NCBI GenBank assembly: GCA_052043515.1
Contig: JBQEQX010000001.1
Location: 868,001 to 932,000 of the forward strand
Origin: Ehrlichia sp052043515
GTDB lineage: Bacteria > Pseudomonadota > Alphaproteobacteria > Rickettsiales > Anaplasmataceae
Direction of reading: 5' to 3'
Length of the DNA: 64,000 nucleotides
The position numbers and the translations under genes were made by a program. The notes below the pieces were generated by a model. It did no database searches, was not told the DNA's origin, and saw only the letters and a program-made list of their open reading frames with translations. Positions 55,160 to 64,000 of this stretch are shown here, in pieces; position 1 is the stretch's first letter, and the number at the start of each line of letters is the position of its first letter.

Positions 55160-56162
55160 TCACAGTTGTTTTCCAGTTGGTGTATTTTGTTCACTTTCTT
55201 CTTTTTGACGTTGTAATATTGCGGAGTAATTTTGCTGTTGATCACGGATTACTGGTTGGCTTACTATTTTTTCTGATAAAGGGTTATGGACAGTGCCCTC
55301 TTTATTTTTGTCTTCTGTAATTAAACCATATGCACCTTTTCCAATTATGCCAATAAGAGCTAACGGTAATACCGCACCTGCAAGACTAGACATTCCAAAT
55401 GAAATAGCGCCCAAAAGAATATAAGTGCATTGTGTTGGTATACTTATTACTGTATCTAGGGTCATTTCGTCTATGGAGCTTAAAATTTGTTTTTCAGATT
55501 CTTTTTTTACCAAAGTTAAGTTTTTTCTTTAAAGAGCCTATAGGATTGCGCATATCTATTCCTGTAAAACTTTCAAGCGCATCAGACATTGTTTGGAGTG
55601 ATAACAAATCAGTACCTTCTCTCGCATGTGACTCTATGGTTTCTTTTAGTTGTTGCTGTTGTTCTGGAACAGGTATATCTTCTTCCAAATGTCCACAAGC
55701 AATGATCACTTCAATTAGTGTTTGAAATTCTTCTTCTGATGCATCTTGCATTACTTTGTTAAACTCTGCTAGTAATGAAAGCTTATACATTCCCTGTAAT
55801 ATCAGATTTCTTCTTTTGTGTTCCAACGATTTTAGACGTCGAGTTAGTATTTTTGTTTTACTTTCTCCTAATTGACTGTTACTGCATAGATAGTCTGCAA
55901 TTTTGATGCTTAGCATATTAGAAGCATATACCGACGCTTCCTCAGTAAATCTTGGACTTGAAGTACACTGCTCAATTTCTTCAGGACTTTTATGTTGATC
56001 AATTAATTTTCTTTTTGCGTGTTCTACATATTGAATTACTATGTCATTAGCAGCATTATCTAATGTTTCTTGTGCACTATTCATTGCCTCCAGAAGGCTC
56101 TCTGGAGATACAGTCTTGTTACCAGAATATATAGTCTTAGGTGCATCTTGGGAAAAAAACAT
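55160..56162 (-). CDS. Unknown 333-residue protein with C-terminal membrane segments (frameshifted)
   Basis: No family recognised. The first 220 residues are hydrophilic and helical (KTKILTRRLKSLEHKRRNLIL), followed by a hydrophobic region with probably two membrane helices (TVISIPTQCTYILLGAISFG and LAGAVLPLALIGIIGKGAYG) and a polar tail rich in Q and E. The break is at seven T (55502-55508); one base fewer joins GKKESEKQILSSIDEM. No signal peptide is visible. It lies alone between dnaA and nadD on the opposite strand. It may be a membrane-targeted effector or a structural envelope protein. Confidence 0.65.
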
Positions 56163-56532
56163 ATACTTTTAAAAATTAACTCACTGATGTTGTAACATTG
56201 TACTCAAAGGCACGCATATAACCAATAACCATATGTAATTACACAGCTCTTAATAACGCGAAGAAGAAACATTTATATAATACATTTATTAAGAATCTAA
56301 TACTAGAGATATATATATTTGTAAAACTATTTTTGCTGAAAAGGTAAATTTGTGATGATAATTAGCTCTTAATGAATGTGCTTGTAGTGATATTGGTATC
56401 TGTTTTATTTATTAGGCATTTGTGTAGTTTTTATAAATTATTATGATATACCTATAGGTTATGGAATAAGTATTGGAGTCTTAAGATATGTATTGCAAGT
56501 TAATATAATATTTTTTTTGAGAATTATTATTA
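56163..56532. other. Divergent spacer before nadD
   Basis: About 370 A/T-rich bases upstream of both the unknown gene and nadD; no element recognised. Confidence 0.4.
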
Positions 56533-57097
56533 ATGATAAAAAAATTAACTATAGGATTATTAGGTGGATCTTTTAATCCCCCGCATTATGGTCATTTGTA
56601 TATCACTCAGGAAGCTATAAAAAAAGTTATGCGTAGATCGGGTATGGTGGTTAATAGTATCTAAAAATCCTTTCAAACTTAATGGTGGCTATGAGATTGA
56701 AGACAGGCTAATTTTATCTAAAGAATTAACTTTTGGGTGTAGGAAAGTAAATGTTGTCAGAATTGAGGAGTGTTATAGTTACAACGTTGTAATACATTTG
56801 AGAAAGAAATTTAAAAATGTTAAATTTATATGGTTAATGGGAAGTGATAATCTTTTTTCTTTTCATTACTGGTATAGATGGAAAGATTTTTGTAAATTAC
56901 TACCAATTGTAGTGTTTGAGCGTGATAAATGTATATATAAATCCTTAAATACTCCTTTTGTAAGTTATATGCGGAATATGTATTTTAAAAAAGTTCAGTT
57001 ATTATTAAATTATCAATGTGGGTGGAATTTTATTAGATTAAAACCTTGTAATATTTCATCTTCTAAAGTTAGAGGATATAGTTTAAACAAAATGTAG
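56533..57097 (+). CDS. nadD: Nicotinate-nucleotide adenylyltransferase (frameshifted)
   Basis: Makes NaAD from nicotinate mononucleotide and ATP, the step before NadE. The nucleotidyltransferase motif GGSFNPPHYGHL is at residues 10-21, and FIWLMGSDNLFSFHYWYRWKD carries the family's core. The C-terminal ISSSKVR matches the second ATP motif. Removing one A from seven (56619-56625) gives IKKLCVDRVWWLIVSKNPFK and 187 residues. pdxJ follows after 67 bases. Confidence 0.92.
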
Positions 57098-57164
57098 TAT
57101 TTATGTAAAATTCTTATCGATAGTATATAATGTGTTTGTAACCATAGATGTATAAGAGGAATTT

Positions 57165-57888
57165 ATGTCGAGTATTGCTTTAGGAATTAATATTGATCAT
57201 GTGGCAACGTTGCGTAATGCTAGGAATACTCATTATCCAGATGTTGTTGAGGTAGCAAATATAGCAGTAGGTCATGGTGCAGATTTTATAACTGTTCATT
57301 TACGAGAAGATCGTAGGCATATAAAAGATGATGATGTTTTTAGATTAAAGGATGGTTTAAAAGTTCCATTAAATTTAGAAATTGCAGCAACTAACGAAAT
57401 GTTGAAAATAGCAATAGCAGTGCAGCCAGAATGTGTATGTTTGGTTCCTGAGAAAAGGCAAGAACTTACTACAGAAGGAGGATTAGATGTAGAACGTGCT
57501 TTTTCTCGTTTAATGCCTTTTGTTACAGAATTGCATGCTAACAATGTAAAAGTAACATTATTTGTTGAACCAGATATCAATCAAATTGATTATGCAAAAA
57601 AGTTATCAGTTGACAATATAGAATTACATACTGGAATGTACTGTAATAATGCTACAGAAGATGAATTATCTAAAATAATGAAAGCCGCAAAATACTGCCA
57701 TCAGCAACAGCACATAGGATGCCATGCCGGACACGGGCTAAATTACGAAAGTGCTGCTATTATAGCGAAGATACCATATATATCAGCACTTAATATAGGG
57801 CATTTTTTTAGTTTGTGAAGCCATACTGCACGGTATAGGCACATCTGTTTACAAAATGAAAAAAACCATTACTAATTCTGTCTGTTAG
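57165..57888 (+). CDS. pdxJ: Pyridoxine 5'-phosphate synthase (frameshifted at C-terminus)
   Basis: Condenses aminoacetone phosphate with deoxyxylulose phosphate to form pyridoxine phosphate. The TIM barrel has LGINIDHVATLRNAR, DFITVHLREDRRHI, PLNLEIAATNEM, ERVELHTG-like NIELHTGMY and HAGHGLNYES. As written it ends at 57818 (IGHFFSL). Removing one T from seven (57803-57809) gives the usual last helix, IGHFLVCEAILHGIGTSV, and a stop at 57886, 240 residues. It is convergent with an HU-like gene only 4 bases away. Confidence 0.93.
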
Positions 57889-57892
57889 CCAT

Positions 57893-58169
57893 CTATGGAT
57901 TAATAGCATTTGATAATTTTTTTACTCGACCTAAATCTTACTCTTTTCTTGGGAGCCAATGTTTCCAGTTTCCCAGTTTTAGGGTTGTGATATTTTTTTC
58001 AGCACATTGAATCACGTGTAACGTTCCAACGTTGTGTAACCTAATCAAGTGAGAAGTTTCCAACGCATTTTGTATGCTTAGCATTACTAGATCATAAGCT
58101 TGACTTGATATCTTTTTTTGTTAATCCTAACTCTGCCATAAGTGTTCTTACTACCATATCCTTACTCAT
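57893..58169 (-). CDS. HU/IHF-family DNA-binding protein (three frameshifts)
   Basis: Nucleoid protein of about 91 residues, hidden from ORF searches. The N-terminus MSKDMVVRTLMAELGLTKK is followed, after one A is removed from seven (58113-58119), by ISSQAYDLVMLSIQNAL and RLHNVGTLHV. The DNA-binding arm HNPKTGKLETLAPKKRVRF needs one A more, or two fewer, at seven (57993-57999). The end SKKLSNAINP needs one fewer at seven (57917-57923). The order of these pieces is that of HU/IHF. It is not possible to say whether it is HU or an IHF subunit. Confidence 0.75.
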
Positions 58170-58543
58170 AACTTAAACTCCTAATTTTACATAACTGAAC
58201 ATAAACCTAGGATATTAGGTTAGTTCATATAGTCAACTGAATTTATTGTTATTAATTAAAGCATTATTAATTAGCATGTAATTTTAGGTAGATAATAATA
58301 TTTTTTTTAATTTCTTGAGTAAATTTATGATAATTTTTATTTATATAATACAGAATCTAATAAAAATTTTTACTACAGTTTAGGTGTTGTACCTATATGT
58401 AATTTATAATATCTGATTATATTGCTTTTTATCGTGGTAACACTAAGTGTTCATTACTATATAAATTTATCGTTATTAGTTGTATGTGGTTCATAAAAAG
58501 AAAGTATGTCACCTAAGTTTTTCATTAATAAGAAAGACTTTTT
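58170..58543. other. Spacer HU-like gene/holB
   Basis: About 370 A/T-rich bases. Contains a small inverted repeat AACCTA-GGATAT-TAGGTT near 58207-58224 just upstream of the HU-like gene. No gene recognised. Confidence 0.4.
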
Positions 58544-59434
58544 TTACTCTAGTATAGTGAGCATAATATTGACTAAATTTAGCATTACTGATCTTTTATC
58601 AAGTTGAAATTTTCGTGCAGAAAATATCAAATGTTGTATTTGTGATGTTTTTAATAGTAGTTTATCAATATGATTTTTGTTTGTTATTATATTCATTAAG
58701 CTAATATTGTTTCTTAAGTTTGTTGCAATGCCTAATGTTTCTTTTATGACATTTAACATAATGGTTAACGTTATATGTTCTATTTTGTAAAAACTAATGT
58801 CGGTTGTTATGGTGTTTTCTATTATTTGATTGTCTTGTTGATTTGAAACTATCGAAATAAGATCCTTATATAACTGGATTTCACTGGTTATGTTATGATT
58901 TATCATTCCTGGAGTTCCTGGATAAATATGGCTTACTTTTTCATAATCTAGATCAGGGAAATTTATTCGAAGTACCTGCTGTGTTTGTGCAAAATCTAAA
59001 TCTGATAGACCTAGCGCAAAGCATCTTGACCTTATTACTACTGGTACATAGTGTAAATTATGGCTGATTAAAATTATTGTAGAGTTACTAGGCGGTTCTT
59101 CTAGAATTTTTAGCATCGCATTAATAGCATTAACCGTTAGATTATCAATGCTGTCTATTATTGTTACTCTATGTTTAAATCTTGCTGTGCTTAAATAGAG
59201 AAAGTTTTTTATATTTCTAATTTTATCTATTCCTATGATCTCCTCATTGTCATTAATTATAAGAAGATCTGGGTTGTAGCAATTGAAATTTTTGGATTGC
59301 GTTAAATGTTGGGCAAAATGATACGCTAATGTCGCCTTTCCGATACCCTTACTACCGTGGATTAACCATGATTGTATATGCGGATTACGCATCAATATAT
59401 TTTTTGCTGATGTATGACCTATTATCGTATCCAT
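58544..59434 (-). CDS. holB: DNA polymerase III delta' subunit
   Basis: Clamp-loader subunit, 296 residues. It starts MDTIIGHTSAKNIL, with a P-loop-like WLIHGSKGIGKATLAYHF (about residues 23-40), VTIIDSIDNLTVNAINAMLKILEEPPSNSTIILIS and VIRSRC, the SRC sensor characteristic of clamp loaders. The usual zinc-binding cysteines are missing, as in many short delta' proteins. Frame is intact. Confidence 0.9.
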   Translation of the reverse strand: MDTIIGHTSAKNILMRNPHIQSWLIHGSKGIGKATLAYHFAQHLTQSKNFNCYNPDLLIINDNEEIIGIDKIRNIKNFLYLSTARFKHRVTIIDSIDNLTVNAINAMLKILEEPPSNSTIILISHNLHYVPVVIRSRCFALGLSDLDFAQTQQVLRINFPDLDYEKVSHIYPGTPGMINHNITSEIQLYKDLISIVSNQQDNQIIENTITTDISFYKIEHITLTIMLNVIKETLGIATNLRNNISLMNIITNKNHIDKLLLKTSQIQHLIFSARKFQLDKRSVMLNLVNIMLTILE

Positions 59435-59887
59435 ATCAGATATATTTTCTTTGAATTTGGTATATTCTTATACTTCATATAAAGCAAAGAGTTGTTCTAA
59501 AATACATAAAAATTATCTACACGAATAAGTGAAATCTTAACGCTGACATTACCAGTATGATGTGAATATTTTTTTTGTAAATACCGATTTTATACTATGA
59601 TTAAATATTTGTCAGAATGAAGTTGTGTGGGTTCTATTAGTAATTTCTTTTAAATGCTAGGCAAATAGGACTTGATAGTATTTATCATGATTTAGGATGA
59701 TATTATGCATGATGTAAGACGTGTATAAAGTATGCTTATAGTTAAGTTTCTGAGTAATTTAGTGTTTAGATATTTAATCGAAAACATAATGTAATGTATT
59801 ACTGAATTAGTGTTAATTTACCGATACTGTTTAATGATTATTTGGCTTATGTGTTTGAAGTACTGTAACAATCTTGTGTTGTTTTTT
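59435..59887. other. Spacer holB/tsaC
   Basis: About 450 non-coding bases upstream of holB; nothing recognised. Confidence 0.4.
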
Positions 59888-60478
59888 TTATCCTATAACG
59901 CTTTTTATAATATCAAAAATTTCATGTTCTGTTATTGCACCTGCTCTTAATATTTTATATGAAGTTAGGTCAACAACTGTTGATTCGGTTCCATTGACTA
60001 GCCTATCATCTTCTATTACAGCTGAAATGTTTCTTTTGATGCTTTCAGGAATTTTGTGCGAAGAAATTACGTTTGGTTGTCCGGAAATATTGACACTTGT
60101 CCCAACTATCGGATTACCGAAATTATGTAAAATTTCTAAGGCTACAGGGTGATTAGGGATTCTCATGCCAATAGTACTGTCGAAAAACTGTTTTGATAGC
60201 TTATTATGATTATTAATTGGTAATACAAAAGTTATTGGGCCTGGGGAAAGTTTTTGTATTATTTTGGCAGTCTGTTCTGAAATACTAGAGAATTGTTTGA
60301 TTTTATCAATGTTACCTACCAGTAGTGATAGTGGTTTATTGTATGATCTTCCTTTTATTTTGTATATTTCTTGTATTGCTTTAACGCTGTATGCATCTCC
60401 GGCCAGTGCATATACAGTTTCAGTAGGAAAGCACACGAGTTGCCCATTTTTGAGAGATTGTATTACTTTTGATATCAT
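59888..60478 (-). CDS. tsaC: L-threonylcarbamoyladenylate synthase (Sua5/YciO/YrdC family)
   Basis: First step of the universal t6A37 tRNA modification. 196 residues from the ATG at 60478 (MISKVIQSLKNGQLVCFPTETVYALAGDA). Other signatures are IYKIKGRSYNKPLSLLV and GTSVNISGQP, which bind threonine and nucleotide. The open frame starts 11 codons earlier with hydrophobic residues that the family lacks. It is the short form without the Sua5 C-terminal domain. Confidence 0.92.
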   Translation of the reverse strand: MISKVIQSLKNGQLVCFPTETVYALAGDAYSVKAIQEIYKIKGRSYNKPLSLLVGNIDKIKQFSSISEQTAKIIQKLSPGPITFVLPINNHNKLSKQFFDSTIGMRIPNHPVALEILHNFGNPIVGTSVNISGQPNVISSHKIPESIKRNISAVIEDDRLVNGTESTVVDLTSYKILRAGAITEHEIFDIIKSVIG

Positions 60479-61357
60479 ATTGTAAATTACTATTAATAAT
60501 ATAAGTATCATTTTAATTATATTAGGTAATTATCTGCAACTGTTAATTATATTTCTAGTTTTATATGTAATATTAACTTGGAATACTGTATTATTGAAGA
60601 TGTCTATAGTGACAGTTTACAAATATACAATGGCTATTTATGTAATAGTTTGTAAACAAGATTTATTAGTATATAAATTGAAGATCAGTGACTTAGGTGT
60701 ATGGAGTTGTCTAGCTTTGGTAATCAGCAATAACGCACGCATGTTAAAAAGATATTGGGTTCTACGTGTTCTACATCGGTTTGAACTATTGTGGTTCAAC
60801 TACGTGACATGACACAGTTTGCTCTTAAACAAGTCAGATACTTTTATGAGCAGTTTTCAACATGTTGGCCAAAGATTTTATTAATAAGGTTAACGCACTT
60901 ATTAAAGTCTAGTACTATTAAATAGCTTGTTATAATAATCAGAAGTGTAGTTTTATGAGATAGCCTGTATAAGTATCTAAAATTTACTAGTAATTTGACT
61001 GACTAAAAGTCAGTACTGTTGAATATTACTCAATAAAAGTTATAATAAGAATATGTTGTTCTGTTGTATGCAACTATAGCTACATACGGAACATTTTGAG
61101 ATATGGGTAAATGTTTAGCTCAATAGAAGTGGTTAATAATAAAGATTTATACTATACAAATCTTATTTTAATCAAGAGTATTAGTGTTCATAAGAGTTAA
61201 ATTTAAGGTGTGTACATGATTAATTCTGCAGAGCATGAGCTGTGTCTAGAATTTTTTATATTAAGTTAAGTTATATTTTTAAGGTAATACTGTTTTATAG
61301 GTTTTAAAATAATATATTTTTGTATTCTGTATTGGCAAAGGTTGTTATTGTAATGTC
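60479..61357. other. Divergent spacer tsaC/coaE
   Basis: About 880 bases without a supported gene. Small hairpins occur at 60998-61014 (ACTGACT-AAA-AGTCAGT) and 61142-61164 (AAGATTT/AAATCTT). A 72-codon frame (60594-60812) has no similarity. Confidence 0.4.
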
Positions 61358-61969
61358 ATGGTTATTTTTGGGTTAACAGGTGGAATAGGATCAGGTAAAA
61401 GTTTGGTTGCCAGTTATTTTGAAAAGTTCTTTAGAGCAGCAGTGTTTGATGCAGATAAGGTTATACATGAGTTATACGATTTTGATAAGAATGTTATGGA
61501 GCTTGTTAGATTATATTTTCCTGATTCTATAAATAATGGGATTGTTGATAAAATCAGTTTAAGGAATCACTTTTTTGCTTATAACCATTTGTGGGTTGAA
61601 TTTCAATCTGTATTGCATTTGAAGGTCTTGGAAAAACAGAAAGATTTTATTTTACTTCATAAAAGGAGGTTGACACAGTATGTAGTGCTTGATGTTCCAC
61701 TTTTAGTGGAATCTAACTTTCATAATCATTGTAATTTTATTATTCACATAAAAACTAGTAAGTTATTACAGAAACAAAGGGTGTTAAGACGTGGTATACC
61801 AGAGGAAGAATTTGAATTTATTACTATGATACAGTTATCTGAAAATAATAGGCAGAAATTTTCCGATTTTACTATTAAAACCGGGTTAGGTAAAAGTTAT
61901 ATACTATTTCAAATTAAAAAAATAATGTTTAGTATTAAGGATAGTGATAATTATCATAGTTTTTGTTGA
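61358..61969 (+). CDS. coaE: Dephospho-CoA kinase
   Basis: Last step of coenzyme A synthesis. The P-loop GLTGGIGSGKSLVASYF starts at residue 4, the substrate region AVFDADKVIHELY follows, and VLDVPLLVESNF is the conserved LID-adjacent segment. 203 residues, typical length, frame intact. It is convergent with thiC. Confidence 0.94.
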   Translation: MVIFGLTGGIGSGKSLVASYFEKFFRAAVFDADKVIHELYDFDKNVMELVRLYFPDSINNGIVDKISLRNHFFAYNHLWVEFQSVLHLKVLEKQKDFILLHKRRLTQYVVLDVPLLVESNFHNHCNFIIHIKTSKLLQKQRVLRRGIPEEEFEFITMIQLSENNRQKFSDFTIKTGLGKSYILFQIKKIMFSIKDSDNYHSFC

Positions 61970-62099
61970 GGAAGATCGCATAGTGCTTAGGAGTATGATA
62001 TTATATGTATTTTGATTGCCGGTTTGTTAGTTATCTATTCTTTAATAATTTATGTTCTATCATTGAATAGCCATTGGCTTTTTTTTAAGATTAGCTAAG

Positions 62100-62128
62100 A
62101 TAGACGCGTAAAGTGTCTATATTTATTT
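62100..62128 (+). terminator. Putative terminator after coaE
   Basis: Stem ATAGACGC (62100-62107) and GTGTCTAT (62113-62120), 8 bp with one G-T pair and loop GTAAA, followed by ATTTATTTT. A weaker hairpin AGCC-ATT-GGCT followed by eight T lies just upstream (about 62069-62087). Either may end coaE transcription. Confidence 0.5.
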
Positions 62129-62192
62129 TGCAAGGAATTTATACGTAGTCGTTAAAGAGATTTCTCTGGATTTTTTAAATATGTGTTATCTG

Positions 62193-62214
62193 TTAGAGGG
62201 ATACCTGCCTCTAA
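62193..62214 (-). terminator. Hairpin after thiC
   Basis: Seven-bp stem TTAGAGG (62193-62199) and CCTCTAA (62208-62214) just beyond the thiC stop. It lacks a nearby T run on the thiC strand, so its role as terminator is uncertain. Confidence 0.3.
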
Positions 62215-62220
62215 TTGTTA

Positions 62221-63885
62221 CTAAGTAATGTTAGTTTTTAGGTTATGTGTTAACTTCATCGGGCAAAATTTTGGTCCACACATTGAACAAAAATGTGCAG
62301 ATTTTGCATTTTCAGATGGCAAAGACTCATCATGAAAGGATCTAGCTGTTTCAGGGTCGATGGATAGATTGAATTGATCGTGCCACTTGAAATTAAATCT
62401 TGCATAGCTCAGTGCGTAATCCCTCATGTATGCAGACGGATTTCCCTTTGCTAAATCTGCTGCATGTGCTGCTATTTTGTAAGTAATAACCCCATCTTTT
62501 ACATCTTTAATATTAGGTAACCCTAGATGTTCTTTTGGAGTAACATAGCATAACATGGAAGTACCATACCATCCTATGAGTGCTGCTCCAATTGCGCTGG
62601 TTATATGATCATATCCTGGAGCAATGTCTGTAGTTAGTGGTCCCAATGTATAGAATGGGGCTTCTTTGCAAAAGTACAACTGTTTTTCCATGTTCTCTTT
62701 TATCAAGTGCATGGGTACATGTCCTGGTCCCTCTATCATTACTTGACAGTCGTATTTCCATGCAATGTCTGTAAGTTCCCCTAGTGTTTTTAATTCTAGA
62801 AATTGTGCTGTATCGTTTGCATCCGCTATAGATCCTGGTCTTAAACCATCTCCTAAAGAAAAAGCAACGTCATAACTCTTCATTATATCACATATTTCTT
62901 CAAAATTTGTGTAAAGGAAATTCTCCTTGTTATGTATGGTGCACCAATGTGCCATAATAGCACCACCTCTTGATACAATTCCAGTAAGCCTAACATCCGT
63001 ATAGCCAATGTAATTTTTTAGTACCCCTGCATGTATGGTAAAATAGTCAACTCCTTGTTCAGCTTGTTCTATTAGTGTTTCTTTAAAAATATCGAAATTT
63101 AAATCTTCTACTACTCCATTTACTTTATTTAAAGCCTGATATATCGGTACTGTACCTATCGGTACTGGACTATTCCTAATTATCCACTCTCTGATATCAT
63201 GAATATTATTTCCTGTTGATAAATCCATTACTGTATCAGCCCCGTATGTGATCGCATATATCATTTTTTGGACTTCTTCTTCGATACCAGAACTTACTAC
63301 CGAATTGCCAATATTGGCATTGATTTTTACTAGGAAATTTTTACCTATTATCATTGGTTCTGATTCTGGATGGTTTATATTTGCTGGAATAATTGCCCTA
63401 CCGGATGCTACTTCTTGCCTAACAAACTCTGGTGTTATTTCTGGTGCCATGATAGTTGGTTTGTAAGAGAGGATTTTGTGTCTTAGCGAATTTTCTCTTA
63501 TTGCAATATATTCCATTTCTGGAGTTATGATGTTGTTTCTTGCGTAAAACATCTGAGTCACAGGCCTGTTATTGCTTGCTTTTAATACATTATTGCTTTG
63601 TAATGGAAATGCTGTTTCTGGATTTACATTGATTTGTTGTCTTTTGTAATATTCTGTATCTTGTCTGTCTATAATCCAGTTAAGTCGCAATTTATTTATG
63701 CCTTGTTTGATATCAGTTTTTACTTTTTGGTCAGTATGTGGCCCTCCAGTGTCATATATTAAAATTGATTCAGTATTATTGTTAAAATAAACCTTACGCA
63801 TTCCAATTTTAATATTGTTATAAATTGTGCCTGGTATATGTTCTTTAGTTGAAGAAGGAAAAAGGGTATCAAAGTCCATTTTCAT
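62221..63885 (-). CDS. thiC: Phosphomethylpyrimidine synthase
   Basis: Radical-SAM enzyme that makes the pyrimidine part of thiamine from aminoimidazole ribotide. The 554 residues include RGGAIMAHWCTIHNKENFLY, SLGDGLRPGSIADAND, MIEGPGHVPMHLI and the C-terminal cluster motif CSMCGPKFC (C-x2-C-x4-C) of this atypical family. Frame is intact. The start is the ATG at 63885 or two codons later. The 115 bases visible upstream show no TPP riboswitch. Confidence 0.95.
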   Translation of the reverse strand: MKMDFDTLFPSSTKEHIPGTIYNNIKIGMRKVYFNNNTESILIYDTGGPHTDQKVKTDIKQGINKLRLNWIIDRQDTEYYKRQQINVNPETAFPLQSNNVLKASNNRPVTQMFYARNNIITPEMEYIAIRENSLRHKILSYKPTIMAPEITPEFVRQEVASGRAIIPANINHPESEPMIIGKNFLVKINANIGNSVVSSGIEEEVQKMIYAITYGADTVMDLSTGNNIHDIREWIIRNSPVPIGTVPIYQALNKVNGVVEDLNFDIFKETLIEQAEQGVDYFTIHAGVLKNYIGYTDVRLTGIVSRGGAIMAHWCTIHNKENFLYTNFEEICDIMKSYDVAFSLGDGLRPGSIADANDTAQFLELKTLGELTDIAWKYDCQVMIEGPGHVPMHLIKENMEKQLYFCKEAPFYTLGPLTTDIAPGYDHITSAIGAALIGWYGTSMLCYVTPKEHLGLPNIKDVKDGVITYKIAAHAADLAKGNPSAYMRDYALSYARFNFKWHDQFNLSIDPETARSFHDESLPSENAKSAHFCSMCGPKFCPMKLTHNLKTNIT

Positions 63886-64000
63886 ATTACCAAAAAGTAT
63901 TATATAAGCATAGTATATGTGGTTTTGATATAATGTCCATATCTGTAAAAAAATTTAAACTCTTGAAAAGCTGTTAAAATATGTAACTATGGAATTTTTA

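Noticed and set aside
63886..64000. Possible TPP riboswitch upstream of thiC
   Set aside because: The conserved CTGAGA and ACCTGA-type segments are absent in the visible 115 bases; the window ends there, so a more distant one cannot be excluded.
1..64000. CRISPR arrays, insertion sequences, integrases or rRNA genes
   Set aside because: I found no regularly spaced repeats, transposase or integrase motifs, or rRNA segments anywhere in the window.

Overview
This window is chromosomal DNA of a strongly AT-rich alphaproteobacterium, most likely an obligate intracellular member of Rickettsiales, family Anaplasmataceae. An Ehrlichia-like organism fits best. The reasons are the low G+C, the long non-coding spacers, the reduced set of housekeeping genes, scattered relics of a gene transfer agent (capsid, gp13, gp15), and several proteins I recognise only as hypotheticals typical of this family. 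There is no rRNA in the window, so the genus is an inference.

Layout: 0-4 kb nth, a YfgM-like anchored repeat protein and htpG. 4-12 kb (mostly minus strand) purB, tRNA-Gly, a 745-residue unknown protein, birA, a glutathione S-transferase and a DsbD-alpha-like periplasmic protein. 11-19 kb (plus) fbpC-tatA-recR, then znuA and znuC divergent, ubiB overlapping znuC, and an MFS transporter. 19-30 kb miaB and the GTA-derived genes gp15, gp13 and capsid on the minus strand, with sucA on the plus strand between gp13 and the capsid gene. 30-43 kb dapA, a HIT protein overlapping a 350-residue unknown, mutS, nadE, hemB and addB. 44-50 kb two tandem ProP-like MFS transporters, ssb, malonyl-CoA decarboxylase and gatB. 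50-64 kb gatB, tRNA-Asp, fabI, dnaA, an unknown membrane protein, nadD, pdxJ, an HU/IHF-like gene, holB, tsaC-type gene, coaE and thiC. Cofactor synthesis (NAD, CoA, thiamine, pyridoxal, heme, biotin attachment) is strongly represented.

The most striking property is that at least 21 genes, including dnaA, sucA, mutS, purB and nadE, are broken by single-base frameshifts. Every break I located can be placed in a homopolymer run, mostly 6-8 A or T and once 6 G. Removing one base repairs nearly all of them; two need one base more (or two fewer). I saw no nonsense codon away from such a run. I therefore annotate these loci as full-length genes and give the site of each break. Homopolymer miscounts in sequencing are the simplest cause; transcriptional slippage, known in AT-rich endosymbionts, or real decay are the alternatives. 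Other points of interest are a 19-bp dyad directly upstream of dnaA carrying a TATAAT in each arm, a folded region after htpG, GC-rich palindromes after dnaA, and an orphan terminator-like hairpin in the hemB-addB spacer.
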